Part shown: positions 11,717-19,276 of the stretch, one piece after another
How the letters are laid out: every line of letters starts with the position of its first letter
Position numbering within the stretch: the first letter of the stretch is position 1
Assembly: GCF_900113485.1 (NCBI RefSeq)
Contig: NZ_FOPM01000023.1
Span: forward strand, 1-64,000
Reading direction: 5' to 3'
Source of the DNA: Methylobacterium gossipiicola
GTDB lineage: Bacteria > Pseudomonadota > Alphaproteobacteria > Rhizobiales > Beijerinckiaceae
Length of the DNA stretch: 64,000 nt
Made by a program: the position numbers and the translations under genes
The notes under the pieces: generated by a model
Told to the model about the DNA's origin: nothing
The model's database searches: none
Seen by the model: only the letters and a program-made list of their open reading frames with translations

Positions 11717-14338
11717 TCAGGCGCTGCGGCTGGCCTGGGCCGGCGGGAACAGCATCTCCACCAGGGTGCCCTCGTCCTTGCGGCTGGTGATGCGGAACTC
11801 GCCCCGGTTGGCTTCCACCAGCGCTTTGGTGATGGGCAGGCCGAGGCCGCTCCCGGTGCCGGGGCGCGGGCCCGGCACCGGCGCGGCGCGGTAGGGCTCC
11901 AGCAGGGTGTCGATTTCGGCCGGCGTCAGGCCGATGCCGGTGTCGCGCACCCGCAGGGCCACTTCGCCCCGGTCGGCCATGGTGGTGGAGACGATGACCT
12001 GCCCACCGGCCTCGGTGAAGCGGATCGCGTTGGCGATGACGGTGAGCGCCGCCTGCCGCAGGGAGGGCTCGTCGGCCACCAGGGGCGCGAGATCGGTGGA
12101 GAAGCTCGTGCGCACGACGATGCGCTCGCGGGCCGCCTCGGGCTGCATCTGGGCGACGCAGCGCGAGACGAGATCGTTGAGGGGAATCTCCGTGAAAGCG
12201 AGGTCGAGGCGCCCGGCCTCGATGCGCGCGAGATCGATGAGATCGTCGACGAGGGTCAGGATCTGGGTGCCGGATTGCCGGATGTCGCCGAGATAGGTCC
12301 GGTAACGGTCGCTCCCCAGGGCTCCGAACGGCTCCGTGAGCATGAGGTCGGCAAAGCCCAGGATGCCGCTCATGGGCGTCCGGATGGCGTGGCTGACATG
12401 GGCGAGGAATTCGGATTTGCGGGCGCTGGCCATCTCGGCGACGCGCAGGGCCTCCGCGGGTGACCCCACCCAATCCGATACGGGTCTGAGGATCGCGCAC
12501 AGACGGATCTCGGCCGTGCCGGCGACGGCGCGGACGCCGAGGCGGAGGGGAACCGGCCCGTCGGGGCCACGCCCGGTCACGTCCCGCATCTCGACGACGG
12601 TGTGACCCGCATCCGAAACGCCGTGGGCCAGGGCCAGGACATCCACGGCGCTCTCGGGCGTGAACAGGCCGAGCAGGCTCTCGCCCACCACCTCGCGCGG
12701 GTCCGTGCCGAACAGTGTCGCCGCCCGCCGGTTGAGCCCGAGGATGCGGGCGCTTCCGTCGAGGGTCACGATGCCGTCGTCGAGGATGTCGAGGATGCCG
12801 AGAACCTCGTCGGCGCGATGCGCGGCGAAGTCCCGGGCGATCCGCTCGGCCGTGCGGGCGCGGGCCGGCTCGTCCGCCGCCGCGTCGCGGGCGAGGACGA
12901 GCTGCGCCGGTCGACCGGCCCAATCGATGACCGAAGTCTGCAGATCGACGCCCCGATGGGCGCCGCTCCGGTCCGTGAGGATCGCGGGGGCGTCGCTCGC
13001 CGGGCGCTCGTGGGGTGGCAGGCCGCGAAACAGGCAGGCGAGGCCGCCCGCCGCCACGACGGCGTCGAGGTCGGGAAAGTCCGCGAGATCGAGGAGGTGC
13101 CGGTTGGCGAACAGGAGGTCCGCACCCCGGTAGACGAGGACGCCCGTGGGCAGGCGATCGAGGGTCGCGGCCACGGCGGCGTCCGGTGCCGCGGGCAGGG
13201 CGGGCGCGGGAAACGGCATCACGTCACCGCTCGGCCCGGCGGCCTCGCGGGCGGGCGCTTCCTCGGCTTCATCCCCGGCGAAGCGCGCGCCGAGGGCGCG
13301 GGCGATCTCGCGGAAGGCGGCGTGCTCGTGGACCGTCAGGGACGGTTCCGGCGCGGGGGCCTCGCAAGTCTCCGGCTCCGGCTCCTGCTCCGGTGCGATG
13401 ACGGGAACGGGAGCCGTCGCCTCGGGAACGACGGTTTCGGGCGGCGGCGGCGCGACGGCCTCGGGGCGGGACGCCGACTCGGGCGGAGGAACGGGGACGG
13501 ACGGAAGAATGGGCGCAGGCGCGGCTTGAGGCATAGGCGCGGCCTCGACAGACCGCACGAGGCCGAACCCCGCGAAGCCTCGCGGCGCCTGTCCGGACCG
13601 GGCGAGGGGAGCGCCCGACAACTCGAATTCGACGCACTCCCCCGAAGCCCGGCGGATGCCGAGGGGAATGGCCCGGAACGTGCGCTGCGCCGCGAGGACG
13701 CTGATCAGGCCCTCGCCGTCGCGGACGATGCCGGCACGCGACAGGGCGGGCCAGGACCGGCCGAGGATCGTGCCGCGCAGGAGCGCCCCCGCCGGACCAT
13801 CGACCCGCACCAGGATCCCGGACGCATCCGTCGCCCAGGTGAAGCGGGGCACCGTACCGGCTGGGGGCATCGCCGCCTCGGTGGGCTCGTCCGAAACAGG
13901 CGCGGGGCTGGACGGACCCGCTTGGCTCGGCGCCGCCGCGACGGGCCGCAGGCGGGGCAGCGGCGCCACCGGCACGAGAACGATCACGGCGCGGCCGTCC
14001 GCGAGGGCGCGTCGCGCGACGAAACAGGTCGTCGGCACCGCGACGCCACGACGGTCGAACTGGATACGCGTGAGGGTGGGCTCGGCCGTGGCGCGCATTT
14101 GCGCGCCGAGCCGCAGGGCCGGCGACACAGCGCCATCCGCCGCGATCGCCCGCGCCAGGGGCGCGGCCGCCGGGGAAGCATGCACCAATCGGGTCCCCGA
14201 CGCATCGAGGACGAGCAGAACGGCGTCGGGCGCGCATAGAAGCGGCCCGAAGCGCGGATCGCGGTTCAGACCGGCCAGCAGAGCCGCCAGCGCCCCATCG
14301 TTGCCCGGGACAGGCCCTTCGATCCCGTTGTCGAACAT
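11717..14338 (-). CDS. Multi-PAS sensor histidine kinase, PdhS-like, with HAIRTP phosphorylation motif
   Basis: The ATG giving MFDNGIEGPV was chosen because the longer frame upstream looks non-coding; this makes 873 residues. Order: PAS-like segments at about 166-250, 392-440 and 512-600, a Pro/Glu/Ala-rich linker at about 264-332, HisKA dimerisation domain at 635-715 and HATPase_c to the end. No membrane helix is evident, so it is probably cytoplasmic. The HisKA region (RYRTYLGDIRQSG, LVDDLIDLARIEAGRLDL) closely resembles PdhS/PleC/DivJ kinases, which in Rhizobiales act on DivK to control polarity and the cell cycle. His650 is present, but the acidic residue after it is Ala651 (SHAIRTP instead of SHEIRTP). 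N770, D799-G-I-G and GTGSGLGL are intact. It is divergent from the phasin gene. Confidence 0.88.
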   Translation of the reverse strand: MFDNGIEGPVPGNDGALAALLAGLNRDPRFGPLLCAPDAVLLVLDASGTRLVHASPAAAPLARAIAADGAVSPALRLGAQMRATAEPTLTRIQFDRRGVAVPTTCFVARRALADGRAVIVLVPVAPLPRLRPVAAAPSQAGPSSPAPVSDEPTEAAMPPAGTVPRFTWATDASGILVRVDGPAGALLRGTILGRSWPALSRAGIVRDGEGLISVLAAQRTFRAIPLGIRRASGECVEFELSGAPLARSGQAPRGFAGFGLVRSVEAAPMPQAAPAPILPSVPVPPPESASRPEAVAPPPPETVVPEATAPVPVIAPEQEPEPETCEAPAPEPSLTVHEHAAFREIARALGARFAGDEAEEAPAREAAGPSGDVMPFPAPALPAAPDAAVAATLDRLPTGVLVYRGADLLFANRHLLDLADFPDLDAVVAAGGLACLFRGLPPHERPASDAPAILTDRSGAHRGVDLQTSVIDWAGRPAQLVLARDAAADEPARARTAERIARDFAAHRADEVLGILDILDDGIVTLDGSARILGLNRRAATLFGTDPREVVGESLLGLFTPESAVDVLALAHGVSDAGHTVVEMRDVTGRGPDGPVPLRLGVRAVAGTAEIRLCAILRPVSDWVGSPAEALRVAEMASARKSEFLAHVSHAIRTPMSGILGFADLMLTEPFGALGSDRYRTYLGDIRQSGTQILTLVDDLIDLARIEAGRLDLAFTEIPLNDLVSRCVAQMQPEAARERIVVRTSFSTDLAPLVADEPSLRQAALTVIANAIRFTEAGGQVIVSTTMADRGEVALRVRDTGIGLTPAEIDTLLEPYRAAPVPGPRPGTGSGLGLPITKALVEANRGEFRITSRKDEGTLVEMLFPPAQASRSA

Positions 14339-14569
14339 TCGTACCCAGTTCACGGAACGAGCTTCTGGAAGAGGCGCTCCACCGCGGAGCCCTCCGTGAG
14401 GCATCCGAACCCGGCCGATGCCATGGACCGGGTTCGGAGTGAACGCCTCGGGAACGACACTTAACCGCAAGCGAGGCGGAGAGTGGACATCAATCGACAG
14501 CGCCACACGTTTACCTGTTGTCAATCTTAATGCGCCCGCCCAGGGTGGCATAGGGCGGACGGTGTGCTA

Positions 14570-14584
14570 TTGTGCAGCGCACAA
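14570..14584. promoter_or_regulatory. Palindromic operator in the phasin promoter, PhaR-like (candidate)
   Basis: A perfect inverted repeat TTGTGC-AGC-GCACAA ends 36 bases before the phasin start. Its core TGC-N3-GCA resembles the sites bound by PhaR, the polyhydroxybutyrate-responsive repressor of phasin genes in Paracoccus and Rhodobacter. Position and symmetry suggest an operator; the regulator's identity is inferred. Confidence 0.5.
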
Positions 14585-14620
14585 CAAACGAATCAACAAG
14601 CCAACGAAAAGGAGAGGATG

Positions 14621-15121
14621 ATGACCAGCACCCCGAATTATGAAGTCCCCGCCGAGATGCGCGATTTCGCGGAGAAGAGTGTCGATCAGGCCCGCAAGGC
14701 ATTCGATTCGTTCATCAGCGCCGCCCGCCGCACCGCCGACACCGTCCAGGGCTCGGCCGAGACCGCCCGCACCAGCGCCCAGGACGTCTCCGCCCGGGGG
14801 TTCGAGTTCGCCGAGCAGAACGTGACGGCCGCCTTCGATCTCGCCCAGAAGCTCGTCCGCTCGCGCGACCTGCAGGAGGCCATGCAGCATCAGGCCGAGT
14901 TCGTCCGCAGCCAGTTCGCGGCGATCCAGGCCCAGGCCAAGGAGTTCGGCGGCCTCGCCCAAACGGCGATGCAGCAGAGCGCCGAGAAGGCCAAGGGTGT
15001 GATGCAGGAATCCGCCGAACATGCCCGCAAGGCCATGGAGCAGGGCGCCGAGGCCGCTCGCAAGGCCGGCGCCGAGACCGAGCAGGCCCTGCGCAACGCG
15101 ACCAACACCAACGGCAACTGA
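14621..15121 (+). CDS. Phasin family protein
   Basis: A 166-residue, highly charged, all-helical protein. Two consecutive ATGs follow the GGAGAGG ribosome site; the second (14621) has the better spacing, and the first (14618) would add one Met. The phasin pattern is clear: an N-terminal AEMRDFAEKSVDQARKAFD, then amphipathic heptads (FEFAEQNVTAAFDLAQKLVR, DLQEAMQHQAEFVRSQFAAI) and an Ala/Glu/Lys-rich tail (EHARKAMEQGAEAARKAGAE) likely to be coiled coil. Phasins coat polyhydroxybutyrate granules and control their number and size. A palindrome at 14570-14584 is a candidate repressor site. No phaA, phaB or phaC gene is in the window. Confidence 0.92.
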   Translation: MTSTPNYEVPAEMRDFAEKSVDQARKAFDSFISAARRTADTVQGSAETARTSAQDVSARGFEFAEQNVTAAFDLAQKLVRSRDLQEAMQHQAEFVRSQFAAIQAQAKEFGGLAQTAMQQSAEKAKGVMQESAEHARKAMEQGAEAARKAGAETEQALRNATNTNGN

Positions 15122-15332
15122 TCGCACGGCAACGGATCGCGAGGCCGGCTCGGACCGGTCCCGACTGTCAGACGGCCCGTCCCGCCGCGCGCGGGGCGGG
15201 CCGTTCGCGTTCCGGCCTTCAACTTTGCGGGAACCGGATTCCCCTCGGCGCGGCGATGCTCTAACGGTTGCGCCCCGCCGGGCGACCCCTGCGCCCGTGG
15301 CGGACAGCATGGATCGAGGAGCGCGGAATCGA

Positions 15333-15689
15333 ATGCGATCGGCCCACCGAATCAGCGTGATGGTCGCGGCCCTGGCCGCCGCGCTCGGCGCCCAGGGCGC
15401 CAGCGCGCAATATTACGACGACGGCTACGACCGCCCGCCACCGCGCCGGTATTACGAAGACCGGGGGCCGCCGCCGCGCCGGATCTACGACGAGCCCTAC
15501 GCGCGCCCCGCCCCGCGCCGCGTCGCCACGGGCTATAATTGCGACGCGGTCCAGTCCGGGCTGACGGGCTACAAGCCCTATTCCTGCCCGCTGCCCGGGC
15601 CGCGCCCCCTCGGCGTCCGCTGCTTCTGCAACATGCCCATCGCCCCCTTGAGCGGCCCGCAGACCGCCGTCGGCCGGGTGGTGCCGTAA
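15333..15689 (+). CDS. Small secreted Tyr/Pro/Arg-rich protein with four cysteines
   Basis: An 118-residue protein with a clear signal peptide (MRSAHRISVMVAALAAALGA, cleavage after GASA, before QYY). A GAGGAG motif lies 11 bases upstream; an ATG at 15309 would add eight residues. The mature N-terminus is a low-complexity stretch of Tyr, Pro and Arg (YYDDGYDRPPPRRYYEDRG). The C-terminal half holds four cysteines in YNCDA, YSCPLP and RCFCNMP, likely two disulfides. Similar unnamed periplasmic proteins are frequent in Methylobacterium and Bradyrhizobium; the function is unknown. A strong hairpin follows the stop codon. Confidence 0.68.
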   Translation: MRSAHRISVMVAALAAALGAQGASAQYYDDGYDRPPPRRYYEDRGPPPRRIYDEPYARPAPRRVATGYNCDAVQSGLTGYKPYSCPLPGPRPLGVRCFCNMPIAPLSGPQTAVGRVVP

Positions 15690-15709
15690 GCGGCATTGCG
15701 GAGCGAACA

Positions 15710-15751
15710 CGAGAAGAGCCGCCCCCTCTCTCGAAGGGGCGGCTCTTCTCG
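15710..15751. terminator. Strong hairpin between convergent genes, probable terminator
   Basis: A 16-bp perfect stem (CGAGAAGAGCCGCCCC and its complement) encloses a 10-base loop, and extends further with one bulged base. It lies 20 bases after a secreted-protein stop and before the end of the convergent L,D-transpeptidase gene. There is no long T run. Confidence 0.7.
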
Positions 15752-15774
15752 TTCACGGCAGTCTAGAAAGTCAT

Positions 15775-15819
15775 GGGTCTCGAACGGCACGCCCTTCCCG
15801 GGTCCAGGCAGGAACCCTG
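15775..15819 (+). repeat. Dispersed intergenic repeat, diverged copy 2
   Basis: Starts GGGTCTCGAACGGCACGCCC and ends CCAGGCAGGAACCCTG. It matches the 45-base pattern at 57978-58022 along its whole length, with several substitutions and small shifts. It lies just beyond the 3' end of the L,D-transpeptidase gene. Confidence 0.6.
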
Positions 15820-15847
15820 AGAAACCGGCCCTGGAAACCGGATCGGT

Positions 15848-16531
15848 TCAGTTCAGGACCACGACCTTGGCGCCGACCTTCACCCGGTCGTACAGATCGG
15901 TGACGTCGTCGTTGGTCATGCGGATGCAGCCCGAGGACACGGCCTGCCCGATGGTGTCCGGCTCGTTGGAGCCGTGGATGCGGTACTCGGTGTTGCCGAT
16001 ATACATGGCGCGGGCCCCGAGGGGGTTCTCGACGCCGCCGGCCATGTAGCGCGGCAGATCGGGACGGCGGGCGAGCATCGCGGCCGGCGGGGTCCACGAC
16101 GGCCATTCCTTCTTGGCCGTCACGGTCTTGGTGCCCGACCAAGTGAAGCCCGGGCGGCCCACACCAACGCCGTAGCGGATCGCCTCACCGTCGGGCAGCA
16201 CGAAATAGAGCCGCCGCTCGGAGGTCGAGACCACGATGGTGCCTGGCTTGTAGTCGCCCCGGAAGGCGACGATCTCGCGCGGGATCGGGGCGACCTGCGC
16301 CTGGGGCGCCGCCTGCACGCCCTGTCCGACGGTGCCGCCGTAGGATTGCCGGCCGCCATAGGTCCCCTGGTAATTGTAGGGGCTGGTGCCGGTCTGGCCG
16401 TAGGCCGGATCGGCATAATAGTCTTCGCCGGTGTCGCCACCGAAGGGATCGTAGGGGTTTGCCAGCACAGGGCCGCTGGCCAGAACACAGACGCCGAGAA
16501 TGCCAGCGAGGGCGGAAGCCAAGGTCTTCAT
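15848..16531 (-). CDS. L,D-transpeptidase (YkuD family), secreted
   Basis: The ATG giving MKTLASALAGILGVCVLASG starts a signal peptide; the longer frame upstream has no similarity. The 227-residue product has a Gly/Tyr/Gln-rich linker after the signal (about residues 28-75), then a YkuD catalytic domain: IVVSTSERRLYFVLPDGEAI, YGVGVGRPGFTWSG, and the active-site block YRIHGSNEPDTIG then VSSGCIRMTNDDV, with catalytic His and Cys in place. Enzymes of this type make 3-3 peptidoglycan cross-links or attach proteins to peptidoglycan in the periplasm. The next gene upstream is a transglutaminase-like gene on the same strand. The biochemical class is firm; cross-linking versus anchoring cannot be told. 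Confidence 0.93.
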   Translation of the reverse strand: MKTLASALAGILGVCVLASGPVLANPYDPFGGDTGEDYYADPAYGQTGTSPYNYQGTYGGRQSYGGTVGQGVQAAPQAQVAPIPREIVAFRGDYKPGTIVVSTSERRLYFVLPDGEAIRYGVGVGRPGFTWSGTKTVTAKKEWPSWTPPAAMLARRPDLPRYMAGGVENPLGARAMYIGNTEYRIHGSNEPDTIGQAVSSGCIRMTNDDVTDLYDRVKVGAKVVVLN

Positions 16532-16628
16532 CGTGGGATGCCTTACCTGGAGCGTAACCTTTGCTATACAAGCGAAAGCGTAGGGAACCGGTTCCATCGG
16601 GATCGAAGATTTCGCGGGTGGGCGTTTC

Positions 16629-17435
16629 TCAGAACACTTCGTCGGTGTGCACGTCGAAGCGGGCGAGGTGCGCGTAGCCGAAGTTGGTGGTGATCGCGAC
16701 ATCGGTGGCATCGCGGCCCCGGGCCATGACGATGCGGCCGATGCGCGGTTTGTTGTGGCGCGCGTCGAACGTGTACCAGCCACCGTCGAGGTAGACCTCG
16801 AACCAGGCGGAGAAATCCATCGGATCGGGCACGGGCGGGACGCCGATATCGCCGAGGTACCCGGTGCAGTAGCGCGCCGGAATGTTCATGCAGCGGCAGA
16901 ACGCGACGGCGAGGTGCGCAAAATCGCGGCAGACGCCCTGGCGCTGCATGAATCCATCCCAGGCCGTCCGGGTGGCGTCGGCGCACATGTAGTCGAAGCG
17001 GATCCGGTCGTGGACGTAATCGACGATGGCCTGCACCCGGGCCCATCCCGTGGGGGTGCCGCCGAACAGCGACCACGCGGTCTCGGACAGCTTGTCGGTG
17101 TCGCAGTATCGGCTGCCCAGAAGATAGACCAGGACATCGGAGGGCAAGTTCTGCACCTCGATCTGCTGCGCGTGGGGGGCATAGACGTCGGGCAGGCCCG
17201 AATCCTGGATAGTGAAATCCGCCGACATGGTGAGGCGCCCCGGCGGCGTGACGATCCGCGTGAGGACGTTGTCGAAGACGTCGCGATACTCCTGCGACGG
17301 GATCGGCGGATCGAAGGTGATCGTGTGCGGAGTGAGCAGATCGGGCATCCGCGACGGGTGCACGCTCAGCGCCAGGATCATGGGGGTCGGCTGAACCGAC
17401 TCGAATGCGATGTCGAACCCGGTCCTAATTTTCAT
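16629..17435 (-). CDS. Transglutaminase-like family protein (catalytic His position replaced by Ser)
   Basis: A 268-residue cytoplasmic-looking protein; ATG with an AGGTGA ribosome site six bases upstream. It has the N-terminal beta region and C-terminal transglutaminase/protease core of the bacterial YebA/SCO-type group. The nucleophile is Cys169 in QGVCRDFAHL. The usual D-x-H-A-W motif reads DFSAWFEVYL, so Ser209 stands where the triad His is expected; Asp224 follows in YTFDARHN, and His227 could substitute. Such cores act as cysteine peptidases, amidases or acyl transferases; the substrate is unknown. It is 87 bp downstream of a second, canonical copy on the same strand, suggesting a paired function. 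Confidence 0.87.
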   Translation of the reverse strand: MKIRTGFDIAFESVQPTPMILALSVHPSRMPDLLTPHTITFDPPIPSQEYRDVFDNVLTRIVTPPGRLTMSADFTIQDSGLPDVYAPHAQQIEVQNLPSDVLVYLLGSRYCDTDKLSETAWSLFGGTPTGWARVQAIVDYVHDRIRFDYMCADATRTAWDGFMQRQGVCRDFAHLAVAFCRCMNIPARYCTGYLGDIGVPPVPDPMDFSAWFEVYLDGGWYTFDARHNKPRIGRIVMARGRDATDVAITTNFGYAHLARFDVHTDEVF

Positions 17436-17522
17436 GCCGCTCACCTGATCTCTCGGCCCTGCAAGGCCAGCCCCGGGCCACGATCCGGGTCATGCCTTGA
17501 GGATCATGCAGTAATCGGACCG

Positions 17523-18443
17523 TCAACGCACCGGCGCGGCATTCGGCCCCCTCGGGTCGAAGCCGTTCGGATCGACTTCGTCGACGGCGACGCTCACGGT
17601 CATGCCGAGGTCGTCGGCGGGAAACCCGAAGAACGAGCCGTGCAGCGGCACCGCCTGACGCGGATCTCGGGCCACGGCGACGCGGATAAGATCGCGGTTG
17701 CCGACGATGCCGTTGGTGGGATCGAACTCGATCCAGCCCGCCCCGGGCAGATAGACCTGAACCCAGGCATGGGTGGAGCCGCCGCCGACATGGCGATCGC
17801 GGTCGCCGCGCGGATTGTAGAGGTAGCCCGAGACGAACCGGGCGGCCATGCCCAGCGCCCGGACCGCTTCCATCATCAGCACGGCGAAGTCGCGACAGCT
17901 GCCACGCTTCAGCCGCAGGGTGGTGACCGGGTCCTGCACGCCCCGCTCGAAGCGGGCGAGGTAGGCAAAATTTCGCCGGACGCTGCGGGTCATCTCGGCA
18001 AGGAGATCCTGCGTCGCGATTCGTCCGTTGGGGGGAATGAAGCCACGTGCCCAGGCATCGATCTCGTTGCGCGGGTCCGGATGCTGCCGCTCGATGGAGC
18101 GGCTGAGATCGGCGATGTCGTCGGCGCCGTAACTGAACGGATAGAACGCCGCGTGGGGCGCCAGGGGGAAATCCGGCGTCAATTCGGGCGTGTGGTCGAG
18201 GGTGATGGCGCAGTCGAACACCAGGGCGGAGGCCCGCCCCTGGAAGACCGCCACGGCGACGCAATTGCCGAACACGTCGTGGAGCCAGCGCAGGGACGCG
18301 GGTTCGGGGGTGATCGTCAGGCTGGCGGCGATGAGGCGCTGGTCGTAGCTGTCCCGCGGCCGGAACATGATCCGGTGTTCACCGAACGCCACGGGTTGGC
18401 GGTAGCGGTAGGTGGTGACGTGGCGGACGGACAGGATCGGCAC
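17523..18443 (-). CDS. Transglutaminase-like family protein (canonical triad)
   Basis: A 306-residue protein with the bacterial transglutaminase-like N-terminal domain (VRHVTTYRYRQPVAFGEHRI, RPRDS) and a transglutaminase core. Triad residues are all visible: Cys183 in KRGSCRDFAVLM, His225 in STHAWVQVYLPG and Asp241 in WIEFDPTNG. No signal peptide is seen. Family members are presumed cysteine peptidases or amidases, and none in this subgroup has a well-established substrate. It precedes the His-lacking homologue on the same strand, so the two may form one operon, with the receiver protein gene upstream separated by a terminator-like hairpin. Confidence 0.92.
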   Translation of the reverse strand: MPILSVRHVTTYRYRQPVAFGEHRIMFRPRDSYDQRLIAASLTITPEPASLRWLHDVFGNCVAVAVFQGRASALVFDCAITLDHTPELTPDFPLAPHAAFYPFSYGADDIADLSRSIERQHPDPRNEIDAWARGFIPPNGRIATQDLLAEMTRSVRRNFAYLARFERGVQDPVTTLRLKRGSCRDFAVLMMEAVRALGMAARFVSGYLYNPRGDRDRHVGGGSTHAWVQVYLPGAGWIEFDPTNGIVGNRDLIRVAVARDPRQAVPLHGSFFGFPADDLGMTVSVAVDEVDPNGFDPRGPNAAPVR

Positions 18444-18509
18444 GGATCGGCTCCGCCGCGCCGACCGGCGCGGGCTGGAAGTCCCGGATGCAAGAGACGC
18501 GCCCGAACG

Positions 18510-18530
18510 CCACCCTCATCGCGAGGGTGG
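18510..18530 (-). terminator. Hairpin after the NepR-like/receiver gene
   Basis: CCACCCTC / GAGGGTGG form an 8-bp stem with a 5-base loop just past the stop of the receiver protein gene. It lacks a clear T run, so termination is plausible only. Confidence 0.45.
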
Positions 18531-18540
18531 GCGCGCGCCC

Positions 18541-19164
18541 TCAAGGCAACAGGAGGTGGGGGGTGACGCGGGCGCGCTCGACCTCGCCGAGGAGATCCAG
18601 GGGGCGCCAGGGCTTGGGAATGAACACCGCCTGGGGGGCGAGGGCGCTCGGGCGCTGCGTGCGCTGACCGGAGGTGACGACGAGTCGGGTCGTCGGCCAC
18701 AGGAGGGCGATGGCGGAGGCGAGCTGAACACCGTCCATGACGCCGGCGAGATGCACGTCGGCGAACACGAGGGCGACCTCACCACCGCGAGCCCGCATGA
18801 TGTCGAGGGCGGCTTCGGCGCTGTCGCAACTCAGGACATCGAGTTCCGTCTCGTCGAGGAGAGCGACCGCCATGGCGCGGATGGCGGCGTCGTCCTCGAC
18901 CACCAGGGCGAGCCGGCCGGGCTTGAGTCCGCAGGCCGCCGGCGCGGGATCGGGCGCGGCGGCTTCGGGCGTTCGCACCTGGCGCACGAGGACGGCGAGA
19001 TGCTCCGGCACCCCCTCGGCGATGAGGTCGTCGTAGAACGAGGCGAGGGCCTGCCCGATCCGGTCGAGGGATAGGCTCGGACTCAAGGTCTCGACGGCGG
19101 GGTCGCGTCCGGCGCCGACGCCGCGTTGCGGAATGCCGTTCGTATCGGCCTCGGGATCGGCCAA
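18541..19164 (-). CDS. Response regulator receiver protein with NepR-like N-terminal segment
   Basis: TTG start, supported by GGAGG six bases upstream; 207 residues. Residues 31-63 (LDRIGQALASFYDDLIAEGV then PEHLAVLV) match the NepR pattern IG..L...Y..(I/V)....VP..(F/L)..L. NepR is the anti-sigma factor of the alphaproteobacterial general stress response, normally sequestered by PhyR. A Pro/Ala linker leads to a receiver domain at about 83-200 with all key residues: E90-D91-D92, phospho-acceptor Asp136 (VFADVHLAG), Thr164-Ser165 and Lys184 (FIPKPWRP). There is no output domain after it. The fold of the receiver is certain; the NepR relationship rests on motif reading only. If right, phosphorylation could control a tethered anti-sigma segment. 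Confidence 0.75.
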   Translation of the reverse strand: MADPEADTNGIPQRGVGAGRDPAVETLSPSLSLDRIGQALASFYDDLIAEGVPEHLAVLVRQVRTPEAAAPDPAPAACGLKPGRLALVVEDDAAIRAMAVALLDETELDVLSCDSAEAALDIMRARGGEVALVFADVHLAGVMDGVQLASAIALLWPTTRLVVTSGQRTQRPSALAPQAVFIPKPWRPLDLLGEVERARVTPHLLLP

Positions 19165-19276
19165 GGGAAGCCTCCGACAATGGGTCTCGCGGTGCTCCGG
19201 GAGTCGAGCGCACTCACCTTAAAGCCGGGACGGCGCGACGAGTTGCGGAAAAATCCGCGCCCGGACCGCCATCCGC

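Noticed and set aside
16532..16628. General-stress (EcfG) promoter GGAAC-N16-CGTT ahead of the L,D-transpeptidase gene
   Set aside because: On the minus strand a GGAAC is followed after 16 bases by CGCT, not CGTT. One mismatch in four bases is too weak at this GC content.
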